The notes beneath the pieces were generated by a model, which saw only the letters and a list, made by a program, of their open reading frames with translations, had not been told where the DNA came from and searched no databases. From NCBI GenBank assembly GCA_963697355.1, contig CAVONV010000002.1, positions 186,001 to 250,000 of the forward strand: 64,000 bases of DNA, given 5' to 3'. The stretch's first letter is position 1, and each line of letters opens with the position of its first letter. This DNA is from CAVONV01 sp963697355 (lineage in GTDB: Bacteria > Acidobacteriota > Vicinamibacteria > Marinacidobacterales > DATDRI01). This document shows positions 1 to 8,122 of the stretch, in pieces. The position numbers and the translations under genes were made by a program.

Positions 1-864
1 AAGGACCAATCCCGCCGCCCCGAGCAGCATCATGAGCTGTCCGCTGTAGCGTCCGACGAGATCCTCTCGGATGAGCACCAAGCGGGCGCCTTGATCCTCC
101 ATGTCGTCCGGATATTGCTCTTCGAGCCGTTGCGCCACGAGATCCATCTCCTCCTGGGCTGCCAACAAAGAGACCCCATCTCGAATGCGACCCATAGCGA
201 GGAGCCAATGACTAGCGCGGCCAAACTGATGGTCCTTGAGGACGAATGGACTCCAGAGCTCCGTCGTTTGGCCCGTGCGCCATGGTGACGGATGTTGAAA
301 ACCAGGCGGCATGACACCTACGATGGTGTAGGCTTCGTCGTCCATCGTGATCGTTTTGCCGAGTATCTTCGGATCGGCTCCGTAGCGACGCTTCCAAAGT
401 CCGTCACTGATGATCACCACTTTGTCGTGCCCGGCCTCCTCTTCGGCCCGCAGGAATGTGCGCCCCATCGCTGGCTGGACACGAAGCAGCTCGAACATGC
501 CCGTAGTCGTTTGTGTCCGCAGCACGCGTTCGGGTTCCCCATCGCCGGTCAAGTTGACGGGATAAGGCCGGTAGCAGACGAGATGCTCGAAGGACTGAGC
601 TTGGTCTCGCCAGTCTAAGAACGTTGGTGCGGACATCGGCTGGCGGTTGAACTCAGGATTGGTCTCCCAGATCTGCACCAACTGGTCTGGGTCGTCGAAG
701 GGGAGCGGCTCGAGGACGACCGCCTTCACGACACTAAAAATTGCGGCGTTTACGCCGATCCCGAGCGCCAAAAGCAGAATGATGAGGACAGGAACACCTG
801 GCTTTCGAAGCAGTTGCCGGAAACCGAAGCGGATGTCTTGATCGAGCCCATTGAGCAGTTCCAT
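1..864 (-). CDS. ADOP/MacB-like ABC transporter permease, N-terminal part (runs off window start)
   Basis: The frame is open for 288 codons from an ATG at 864 to the window edge, so the C-terminal half is missing. It starts with an N-terminal transmembrane segment (about residues 22-45, around VLIILLLALGIGVNAAIFS), followed by the MacB periplasmic core (motifs DDPDQLVQIWE, WKRRYG and YTIVGVMPPGF). This is the pattern of acidobacterial duplicated orphan permeases: large FtsX/MacB-type membrane proteins without an adjacent ATPase, thought to move substrates or lipids across the inner membrane. A GGAGG ribosome site lies 6 nt before the ATG. The first transmembrane segment follows a short amphipathic leader, without the extra N-terminal domain seen in the permease at 51264-54014. 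Substrate unknown. Confidence 0.9.
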   Translation of the reverse strand, partial: MELLNGLDQDIRFGFRQLLRKPGVPVLIILLLALGIGVNAAIFSVVKAVVLEPLPFDDPDQLVQIWETNPEFNRQPMSAPTFLDWRDQAQSFEHLVCYRPYPVNLTGDGEPERVLRTQTTTGMFELLRVQPAMGRTFLRAEEEAGHDKVVIISDGLWKRRYGADPKILGKTITMDDEAYTIVGVMPPGFQHPSPWRTGQTTELWSPFVLKDHQFGRASHWLLAMGRIRDGVSLLAAQEEMDLVAQRLEEQYPDDMEDQGARLVLIREDLVGRYSGQLMMLLGAAGLVL

Positions 865-890
865 CGTGAACCTCCGGCCGGCACAAAGAA

Positions 891-926
891 GGGGACCGCT
901 CCTCTGAAGCCTCGAGGGCGGTCCCC
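891..926 (-). terminator. Rho-independent-type hairpin after nadB
   Basis: The arms 891-899 (ggggaccgc) and 918-926 (gcggtcccc) pair perfectly. The stem extends inward with cctc/gagg after a one-base bulge. In the minus direction the stem is followed by TTCTTTG. It lies between the nadB stop and the start of the downstream permease, so it probably ends the META-nadB transcript. Confidence 0.6.
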
Positions 927-986
927 GACGAGGGAGCTTCCTTTTCTCAGTTATTTAGACGAAGGCAAGGCCCCATCGGTTGCCTG

Positions 987-2585
987 CTAGATGATCGAGG
1001 GCTGAACGAACGGAAGCGTGTCCGGGTAGTCCGTTGTGTAGTGGAGACCCCGGCTTTCCCGGCGCACGGAAGCGGACCGTGTGATGAGGTAGCCGATGGT
1101 AATGAGGTTCCGAAGCTCACATAGCTGAGGAGAGATGATGGTGGTGTCGTAGATACCTTCCGTTTCGCTGTAGAGGAGACTCAGTCGGTCCATGGCCCGT
1201 TTCAAACGCAGTTTGGAGCGGACGATGCCCACGTAGCTGCTCATGATTTCTTTCAGTTCTTTCATGCTCTGAGTGATGAGCACCAATTCTTTGGGTTGAG
1301 TCGTACCCTCGGCATTCCAGTCCGGGATGGTCTCGTTGATACTCAAAGCGTCGATCTGCTCAGCAACGTCGAGCGCCGCGCGATGGCCGAAGACGAGCCC
1401 TTCGAGCAGGGAATTGGAAGCCAGACGATTAGCGCCGTGGAGTCCCGTGCAGGTACTCTCCCCACAAGCCCACAAGGCGTTGATGGAGCTCCGACCTCGA
1501 GCATCGACTTTGATGCCCCCACACATGTAGTGGCAAGCGGGTACGACCGGAATCATGTCCTTCGCAGGATCGACCCCTAGACGCACGCATTCTTCGTGGA
1601 TGGTGGGAAAGTGTGCAACGAAGGCCTGCTCGTCCAGATGAGTGCAGTCGAGGAACATGCACTCTTCACCGCGCTGTTTGATCTCGTTGTCGATGGCGCG
1701 AGCGACAATGTCGCGGGGGGCGAGAGAGCCCCGCTCATCGTATCTGTGCATGAACTCCTCACCCTCACGGGACTTGAGGATGCCGCCGAAACCGCGCACG
1801 GCTTCTGAGACCAGAAAAACCGGATTCTCCCCCGCCGGATTGAACAAAGCCGTAGGGTGAAACTGAACAAACTCCATGTTCTCGATCCAGCCTTTGGCGC
1901 GGTAGACCATTGCGATCCCGTCGCCGCTGGCAATGAGTGGATTGGTCGTGGCACGGTACGCCTGACCGGCGCCTCCCGTTGCGACGACCGTCGCTCTCGC
2001 AAGGATAGTGTCGATACTTTTGGCTCGAGTGTTGAATGCGTAAGCTCCGTAGCATTCGACATCCGGGGTCAAGCGAGTCACGATGTAACCCAGATGATGT
2101 TGCGTAATGAGGTCGACGGCGAAGTAGTGCTCTAGGATATGGATGTTGTCCAGCTCGTTCGCCTTGGCGATGAGCGCCCGTTGGATTTCCCAGCCTGTCA
2201 GATCCTTGTAGTGGAGAATGCGACTTTCCGAATGACCGCCCTCTCTACCGAGCTCATACTTTTCGAATTTGTCCTTGTCGAAGCGAACACCCCAGTCGAT
2301 GATCTCTTGGACTCGTTCCGGCCCCTCCTCGACGACGATATCGACGATGTCTTCGTTGCACAGACCGTCCCCGGCATCGAGAGTGTCTTCCTTGTGCTTT
2401 TCAAAAGAATCGACGTCTTTGTTCCATACCGCGGCCACCCCACCTTGTGCATACCGAGTGTTGCTTTCTCCCTCCTGAGATTTGGTGAGGACCGTGATCG
2501 CGAGGTCGGTACGGTTCTCGGCCAGTTTGATCGCAGTACTCAAGCCTCCGATACCGGAGCCAATAATCAACACGTCCGTCTTCAA
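987..2585 (-). CDS. nadB: L-aspartate oxidase
   Basis: 532 aa, close to the usual length of about 530-540. NadB oxidises L-aspartate to iminoaspartate with FAD, the first step of de novo NAD synthesis in the cytoplasm. Visible marks: an N-terminal Rossmann FAD motif GSGIGGLSTAIKLAE (from residue 8), the capping-domain stretch SRILHYKDLTGWEIQRAL, the family signature GSLAPRDIVARAID, and CHYMCGGIKVD followed by GLHGANRLASNSLLEGLVFG at the FAD end. The start is a TTG at 2585, with GGGAG about 10 nt upstream; it overlaps the stop of the META gene as TTGA, so the two genes are probably translationally coupled. nadA and nadC are not in the window. The pairing with a META-domain protein has no obvious metabolic logic. 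Confidence 0.97.
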   Translation of the reverse strand: MKTDVLIIGSGIGGLSTAIKLAENRTDLAITVLTKSQEGESNTRYAQGGVAAVWNKDVDSFEKHKEDTLDAGDGLCNEDIVDIVVEEGPERVQEIIDWGVRFDKDKFEKYELGREGGHSESRILHYKDLTGWEIQRALIAKANELDNIHILEHYFAVDLITQHHLGYIVTRLTPDVECYGAYAFNTRAKSIDTILARATVVATGGAGQAYRATTNPLIASGDGIAMVYRAKGWIENMEFVQFHPTALFNPAGENPVFLVSEAVRGFGGILKSREGEEFMHRYDERGSLAPRDIVARAIDNEIKQRGEECMFLDCTHLDEQAFVAHFPTIHEECVRLGVDPAKDMIPVVPACHYMCGGIKVDARGRSSINALWACGESTCTGLHGANRLASNSLLEGLVFGHRAALDVAEQIDALSINETIPDWNAEGTTQPKELVLITQSMKELKEIMSSYVGIVRSKLRLKRAMDRLSLLYSETEGIYDTTIISPQLCELRNLITIGYLITRSASVRRESRGLHYTTDYPDTLPFVQPSII

Positions 2586-3568
2586 AATGCTCTTCTCCCT
2601 TTTATCGAGAGCTCACTTTTTTCCTCTTCGGGCTCCTCTTGTGGGGGGGCCGTGGGAGTGAATAGCAACGTCTTGTAAGTATTGTCCTCTCTGACGTTGA
2701 GCACGAGTTGGCCCGCAAGGAAATTGTACTTCAACGTTCCTTGGAGTGCCTTGAGGTAACGCGCTTCTAGATCCATGATCGGCTCGGGACAAGCTCTACG
2801 GGTCGAGCCAATCGGGCCCAATGTCAGGTCCCCGGGCATGCCGCCCTCGCGAGCTTTCGTGAAATAACGGTTGCAACCACTCATCCCGGTGACCTTGTCC
2901 CCTTCAAACACCAAAGTAACCTTTGGTTCCTCGGGCACCTTTTCGTCCGAACTGAGATGAGTGAGAACGTAAATCGATCCCGCAAGATCGGCAATGGAAA
3001 GCGTACCCGTCTTTTTGGCCCTGCCTTCTCTGAGCCGATTCTTGCGCAATGTCCAGGTGCGCGTTGCTTTCTCCGAAGGACAGCAAGCCGCGTCGTCCTT
3101 CCCCGCTTGTACCACATCGAGCTCAATTTTCTTGTTCGCCACCCGTGCCGCACGAACCTGAACCCGATCCCCCACTCCCGCCGTTGCTAGATTCGAGAGG
3201 GCTCCTTCGACCCGGCCCACTACGGCGAGGTAAAGTTGTACCCCCGAGCCACCCGAGTTCTCCGACAAGAATACGGCCGATTCCTCGTTCCCGTCGCCAT
3301 TCAAATCACCGGTCATTCGAACGGCACGAAGGAGCTCGACTCGTGGCCGTGAGGCTCCTCCCTCCACAAAAGGTGCTCCCTCGTAAACTCCATCCTCGAG
3401 CTTGACCGGTTCGTCGTAAACGCCCTTGTAAGTGGCATTGGCGAGCTCCTCGAGTGTGGGAGCGCCCGGAGCCTCCTCTTCCTCAGCTTCCTGTGCGGAA
3501 CAAAGCGGGGCGGTCGCCATACAAATGGCCACAACGGCGACTATCCGGTGAACGCTGCTTCGATACAT
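2582..3568 (-). CDS. exported META-domain (HslJ-like) protein
   Basis: 328 aa. A Sec signal peptide (about residues 1-26, ending CSAQ) is followed by an acidic linker, a middle region with a calcium-loop-like DLNGDGNEE segment, and a C-terminal META/HslJ domain. The domain is recognised by KVTGMSGCNRYFTKA, then LTLGPIGSTRRACPEP and a terminal LVLNV strand. META domains occur in HslJ-type heat-inducible and secreted proteins of uncertain biochemistry. AAGGAAGG precedes the ATG. It is the first gene of a two-gene unit with nadB (4-nt overlap). Molecular role unknown. Confidence 0.8.
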   Translation of the reverse strand: MYRSSVHRIVAVVAICMATAPLCSAQEAEEEEAPGAPTLEELANATYKGVYDEPVKLEDGVYEGAPFVEGGASRPRVELLRAVRMTGDLNGDGNEESAVFLSENSGGSGVQLYLAVVGRVEGALSNLATAGVGDRVQVRAARVANKKIELDVVQAGKDDAACCPSEKATRTWTLRKNRLREGRAKKTGTLSIADLAGSIYVLTHLSSDEKVPEEPKVTLVFEGDKVTGMSGCNRYFTKAREGGMPGDLTLGPIGSTRRACPEPIMDLEARYLKALQGTLKYNFLAGQLVLNVREDNTYKTLLFTPTAPPQEEPEEEKSELSIKGRRAF

Positions 3569-3921
3569 GCTCGACCTTCCTTCAATGATGACATGCGCAG
3601 ATGCGCTTCGAAGGCCAAGAGCATATCAAACATCCGGGGCAGGCATGAACAGTCGGGACTTTCGCTCTTGCCGCAGCGCCACAGCAGGCTTCCCCGTCGG
3701 TTGCTGGAGTCGATATCGAATGCATTGACCGATGTCATTTATTTGACCCATGATTCTGATTCCTTTTCTTCTGTAAGGAATATTACAGAGACACATCACC
3801 TCTTTGTCTGAGACGAGGACAGGATCACTTTGGCTTGCTGAAATATCTCTTGAGATGTCGAGCTGGTCAGATTCTAGGTCAACACACGCGAGCTGGTTTA
3901 CTTGATGCCTGAACGCTCTTG
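3569..3921. other. intergenic stretch, no gene recognised
   Basis: No reading frame here resembles a known protein on either strand. It separates the META-nadB unit from the toxin gene and presumably holds the promoter of the META gene on the minus strand. I could not pick out convincing -35/-10 boxes. Confidence 0.5.
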
Positions 3922-4251
3922 TCAGCGGACCAAACGTCCAAAGAGAGTGTCCTGAAGGTCCCGGCGTCCGTCGAGTACAGCGCTGACGAGCACTTTTCTT
4001 TCAGCAATGCGGTATATGATTCGATAGGGGGGTACCACGAGCTCCCGCCACGTTTTAAGCTCAACGTCTCGAAATTCCGGCGCGACGCGACCTCGCTGGG
4101 GAGAAGACCGCAAGCTCTTGGCCTTGCGCTCGATCTTCTCCAGGACTTTCTGTGTGTGGGACTTCGAATCCAGAGCAATGTAGGTAACGATTTCTTCCAG
4201 ATCTCTAGTCGCAGCCTCAGCCCAGACGGCCTGGAAGGATTTCCTAGCCAT
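3922..4251 (-). CDS. ParE/RelE-superfamily toxin
   Basis: 109 aa from the ATG at 4251, chosen because it overlaps the antitoxin stop (ATGGCTAG) and begins at MARKSFQAVWAEAATRDLEEI, the usual start of the fold. The hallmark core is the C-terminal strand series WRELVVPPYRIIYRIAERKVLVSAVLDGRRDL. ParE toxins poison DNA gyrase and RelE toxins cleave ribosomal mRNA; which applies cannot be told here. The partner antitoxin upstream is frameshifted in this sequence. An intact toxin beside a broken antitoxin would be hard to tolerate, which argues for a sequence error or loss of toxicity. Confidence 0.85.
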   Translation of the reverse strand: MARKSFQAVWAEAATRDLEEIVTYIALDSKSHTQKVLEKIERKAKSLRSSPQRGRVAPEFRDVELKTWRELVVPPYRIIYRIAERKVLVSAVLDGRRDLQDTLFGRLVR

Positions 4252-4458
4252 CGCCCGGAGTCTCGTCGATGGCCCGAGCCGCTCGCGCAAAGGCTTCGTC
4301 TTGACTCACCGCGCGACCAGAAGAAATATCTGCTTCGCCCTGAGAGACCATCTTCATCAAACTCAGGGTGTCCCGCCATCGGTCATAGGTCTCAACATCG
4401 ATCAGTCGATCAGAGCCTGGATCGCCTCTATGGGTACTAGTAGACGATTATTCTGCAC
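4244..4458 (-). pseudogene. antitoxin of the ParE-type pair, frameshifted
   Basis: It starts at GTG 4458, behind a strong AGGGAGG site that lies inside the last codons of the upstream ATPase gene. The first part reads VQNNRLLVPIEAIQALID and then hits a TGA. The next frame continues without a gap as IDVETYDRWRDTLSLMKMVS and ends QDEAFARAARAIDETPGDG. The tail with GEADISSGRAVSQDEAF resembles Phd/YefM-type antitoxin C-termini that wrap the ParE-like toxin. A single-base indel near 4396-4400 therefore splits one gene of about 71 codons. Its stop overlaps the toxin ATG. Confidence 0.6.
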
Positions 4459-5824
4459 GGGTTCCTCCCTGTGCTCCAGGTTCTTCTCCAAGATCATCAG
4501 TACAACTCCGCACCAAGCGTTGGGTCTGACTAACCATGTACAAGGGAATAGACAATATTTGATCAAAGTACGACAACTCGTGCATTGAATATCGAATGCC
4601 AAGCTGTGCTTTGGGGTACTCTTTGAGGAAGAGCCTCATGCTCTTTAGTGAACCCCTCGCCCCTGCTTTCACTTCTACCGGTATCGGCATGCCGTTGATT
4701 TCGACAAGGAAATCAACTTCAGCATTGCTTCCTCGAGCTTCCCTTGCCCAAAAATGCAGCTTTTTGTCAGAGTAAGGATCTGCGCAGGCGAGCAGCTCCT
4801 GAGCGACATACTGTTCTGCGACACTGCCGGCGTTGATTTGCATGATCGGGTCATCGAGAACAATGGATCGTTGCATACCGAGCGCGTTTTGCATGAGACC
4901 GACATCGAGAAACGCGATTTTGAATTTGCGTTCATTGGCGGTTGCTAGAAGAGGTGATCCTGCACCGGATGCATGGCATATTTTGTAAAGGCATCGCGCG
5001 TCGCATAACAGTCCGAGTGCATCCTTCAAGAATTTGGCTTCGATGTCTGGATTGATATGAGAATACTTGTATCGTCGACCAGACATTTGTGGGGCACTGG
5101 AATACACTTCTTTCAAGTACTTGTGTTTTGCAGTTGATGCATACTTGGCGAAATCATCGGTATAAGTCCGGAGGAGCCCGGATTGCAGTCTCTGTAATTC
5201 TTCCATCGAAACATTATTTAAGAAGGCATGAACAACTCTGGGCATGCCACCGACCAGTAGATGTTGTCGAAGGAGCTGTTCGAGCCTGGTTCCATAAACA
5301 GGCTCCATTCCAGTTTGCAGATCAACCGTGTGGAGATGGTTCTGCAATCTCTCTTCACCAGCGGCGCTCAGAAATTCCCCAAATGACATGGGATACATAT
5401 ACGCGCTTTGCACACGGCCGACAGGCATTCGAAATTTCTCAGCGTGCAAGGCAAACTCAATCAACGATCCGGCGCCGATAACGTGTAGTTCGGGCATTTT
5501 TTCAAGGAAATATCGCAACGAAGTAATCGCTTTCGGACATTCCTGGATTTCATCCAGAAATAATAGCGTGCGTCCGGCTTTGATGGTCATACCTGTCAGA
5601 ATGGATATTCGGTCAATGATTCCTTTGGGATCAAAGTCTGAAAAACAGCGGCTGAACTCCGGCTTTTCTTCGAAATTCACAGAAACGGTGTTTTCAAACG
5701 CGTTCTTGCCAAAATCCGTTACTGAATGAGTCTTTCCAACCTGCCGTGCGCCTCTTATTAGTAGCGGCTGCCTGATGCGGCCGTCTTTCCACTGAGCCAG
5801 AATCTGGTCGATTTTTCGTTTCAT
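4448..5824 (-). CDS. AAA-family ATPase with DUF4143 C-terminus
   Basis: 458 aa. Walker A is GARQVGKT (residues 25-32) and Walker B is TLLFLDEIQE (about 86-95). A GAGS sensor-like motif follows in HVIGAGSLIEFAL. The C-terminal half has the DUF4143 nuclease-like signature (AEVDFLVEINGMPIPVEVKAG), a predicted PD-(D/E)xK core. This archaeal/bacterial family is widespread, often mobile, and of unknown function; a toxin or defence role has been suggested but not settled. The gene and its AT-rich upstream region look lower in GC than the neighbours, a possible sign of transfer. Its 3' end overlaps the antitoxin start. Confidence 0.85.
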   Translation of the reverse strand: MKRKIDQILAQWKDGRIRQPLLIRGARQVGKTHSVTDFGKNAFENTVSVNFEEKPEFSRCFSDFDPKGIIDRISILTGMTIKAGRTLLFLDEIQECPKAITSLRYFLEKMPELHVIGAGSLIEFALHAEKFRMPVGRVQSAYMYPMSFGEFLSAAGEERLQNHLHTVDLQTGMEPVYGTRLEQLLRQHLLVGGMPRVVHAFLNNVSMEELQRLQSGLLRTYTDDFAKYASTAKHKYLKEVYSSAPQMSGRRYKYSHINPDIEAKFLKDALGLLCDARCLYKICHASGAGSPLLATANERKFKIAFLDVGLMQNALGMQRSIVLDDPIMQINAGSVAEQYVAQELLACADPYSDKKLHFWAREARGSNAEVDFLVEINGMPIPVEVKAGARGSLKSMRLFLKEYPKAQLGIRYSMHELSYFDQILSIPLYMVSQTQRLVRSCTDDLGEEPGAQGGTRAE

Positions 5825-5992
5825 GGCTGTGCAGACAACGCGTTAGTCATAATAGAAGGCCCTCTTTTCAGATATATTATCATATAAAACAAGGTCTTTA
5901 TCCACTTTTCTTCCTTAAGGCGCACAAGGAAGGGCGGAAGTGTTCATCCGGAATCCCGAATGAATTCCGCAGGCCAGGCCATTCCTGGCGGG

Positions 5993-6445
5993 CTAATTGA
6001 TTGGAGCAAGCCGCTTCAATTCCTCGGACCAATTGAGGTTGATGTTCAACTGCGTGGAGCCCAAGCCCTCTTCCGATTTAACCATCAAGAATCTTTGGCC
6101 ATCCGGCGCCACATCGTAATTGACACCGGGAGTTCCACCAAAAACACCTGCTACATAAATTCCTTCGAACAAGAGCGTTGGCTTCGATGGCGTGAAATCA
6201 AGATCTGTTGAAGCGGTCACGACCATCATCTTTTCACCGTTTCGGTAGAAGAGCTCACGTCCGTCGCGGGACCACATGGGCTCCGTACCGCCCGCGGTTG
6301 AGATCTGCACTCTGTTGCCAACATCCGGAAAGGAAGGGGAACAACTCGTCCTAACGTCGGCGCGCCATCCCTCGCCCATGCCTCCGGCACCAATCAACGC
6401 AAGGATCTGGTAGGAACCGAGTGGCGTGCCCTCGTCGAGAGACAT
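5993..6445 (-). pseudogene. Ser/Thr kinase remnant: kinase N-terminus fused to propeller C-terminus
   Basis: From the ATG at 6445 the protein begins like the kinase family here (PLGSYQILALIGAGGMGE, glycine loop). It then jumps, still in frame, to the final PD40/TolB-like blades (VQISTAGGTEPMWSRDGREL, then YDVAPDGQRFLMV and a terminal LNWSEELKRL). The lysine, HRD and DFG motifs, membrane span and most of the propeller are gone. It looks like an internal deletion of about 700 codons in a gene like that at 8123-10744. About 150 aa remain. A kinase activity is excluded; a small soluble product is possible but unlikely. Confidence 0.75.
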
Positions 6446-6652
6446 CGTCAATTGTTCGTCTCTTTCGGAGTTAGGTGAGTCTGCCCGGTGTGGAGTCTTT
6501 ATCCGGTCCGTAGACGCCGTCATTCTATGTGCAACCGGCGAGGTGTACAAGAGTGAGCCGGTTCTTTGCGGTGAGGATTCGCTAGAGGATTGCCTCGAGT
6601 TTCGCGCCAAGTCAACTAAGGGGACTTTGCTTGTCGACGGTGCTGGGTTGCA

Positions 6653-7778
6653 TCAAGGCCCTCTAACCCATCCGGTCGAGGCATGGCGGCTGTGGGATGG
6701 TGGTACTTGGGACACAACCGGCTTGATACCGGAATCAAGTCTGGCTCGGTTGCCGATGGTGTAAACGGCGGCGGGCTCAGATACACGCGAAGCTCGTGTA
6801 GGTGAGCTTCGGTAGTGCTCCATCAACTCTTTGCCGTAATCGCGCTCGGCCAGATGACGGTTGTGAGCTCTACAGAGCAATTCGACATTCTGAGCGCTGT
6901 GGTCACCACCACGACCATAAGGCTTGCGATGATGGAGCTCGAGCCGTCGGGTTTCCTTGCAGCGGCGACCGGTTTCATCCACGAAAGCACACTGACCCAA
7001 ATCCGCGTTCGTATACCACGCGCTTGACCGCTGCGGGGATATGGCGTGACGATGCCGAAGTGTCGGTTTCTTCCAGGCTCTTTCTCGGGGCCTTGGTCTT
7101 GCCATAGCGCTTCGCTTCGAGCCTCTCGAGCTTTTCGGTCACGGCTTCCTCGATGAGGGTCGCGAGGTCACCATCAGGCACAGACGAGCGCATGAGCGCC
7201 CGGAGTCGTTCTAGCTTATCGCGGAGCTCAGTGCTGGCTGTAAACGCGACTTTGTACCTCGACGGCGATAGAGGTGCCACTACCGCCGGCTTGCTCGGAG
7301 TTGGAGCCGGTGGAGTCGGCCGTTCTGCCGAGTTTGCTGTCGAGACGTCTACTCGTTCCGGAACGAGTAAAGAAGGGGTCGGTTTGGTCTTCTGTCGACG
7401 CTCGGGCAGCTTGCGAATCGTTGCGGGGATGTCCTCCTTAGGAGATAGCTCGGCGACCAGTTCCTCAATCTCTCGTTTGGACATCCCTACTGCACGATCC
7501 AAAACCGATTCGCGGTTGGCCTCGGTGAGCAAGGGAGCGAGCCTCGCAATGCCGCTCAAGAAAAGACGTCCATCGCCTAACATCTCGAGGAGTATCGGGT
7601 GCTTGCGAGCCGCGCGCGCCACCCCGATGCGTAGGTAGGCCTCGCACTCAGACAAGCCCAACGCCTTTGTCGCGTAAACAAACATCGACGACGCCGTACG
7701 CGCATAAAGTCTTCTCGCATCTACTTCACCAATGTGTGCGACGAGCTCGGCTTCGATTCTCCGGGACTGAGTCAACAA
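6653..7778 (-). pseudogene. HNH endonuclease (DUF222-like), frameshifted
   Basis: The N-terminal part (AELVAHIGEVDARRLYA ... CEAYLRIGVARAARKHP ... VAELSPKEDIPATIRKLPERR) is typical of a large HNH family. The frame breaks at about 7001-7006: one frame reads VKRVVYERG and the other continues LGQCAFVDETGRRC and LELHHRKPYGRGGDH, the zinc/HNH catalytic core, to the stop at 6653. Dropping one G in GCGGATT restores VYERDLGQCAF. The first start in this frame is TTG 7778, but coding similarity runs upstream (DGELLRRLSTLL), and an ATG at 7849 behind GGAG sits in another frame. A second break near 7830 is therefore likely. The 7779-8122 interval holds nothing else recognisable. Confidence 0.75.
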
Positions 7779-8122
7779 CGTGGATAGTCGACGGAGCAGC
7801 TCGCCATCTGAGGTCTTTGAGAACGACGTAGGTTGGCGTTTGTTTTCATAACTCCAATATACACGGAGCTTTTTTCATTTCACTCAATGACGCGTGTTGT
7901 GTGTTCGACGCCTCGGGCAACTTTGAAGTCTTCCTAGACAAAAAAGGAACGTGTGCGCCCACTAGAGGCCAAACACGCCCATTCTCGATAGCGTCCGTGC
8001 AATCAATTCAGAATGCACACAAAAGTTGTCAAGGCAAAAATGATGGAATCTTTTTTTGTGTCCCGCGAAAGGAGAGGTCGTGGCCGGCGGATGAGCACCG
8101 AGTCTTATACCTCAGGTGAGGC

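Noticed and set aside
6446..6610. Longer start for the kinase remnant
   Set aside because: The extra 55 residues show no similarity to kinases; the family start is at the Met before SLDEGTPLGSYQIL.
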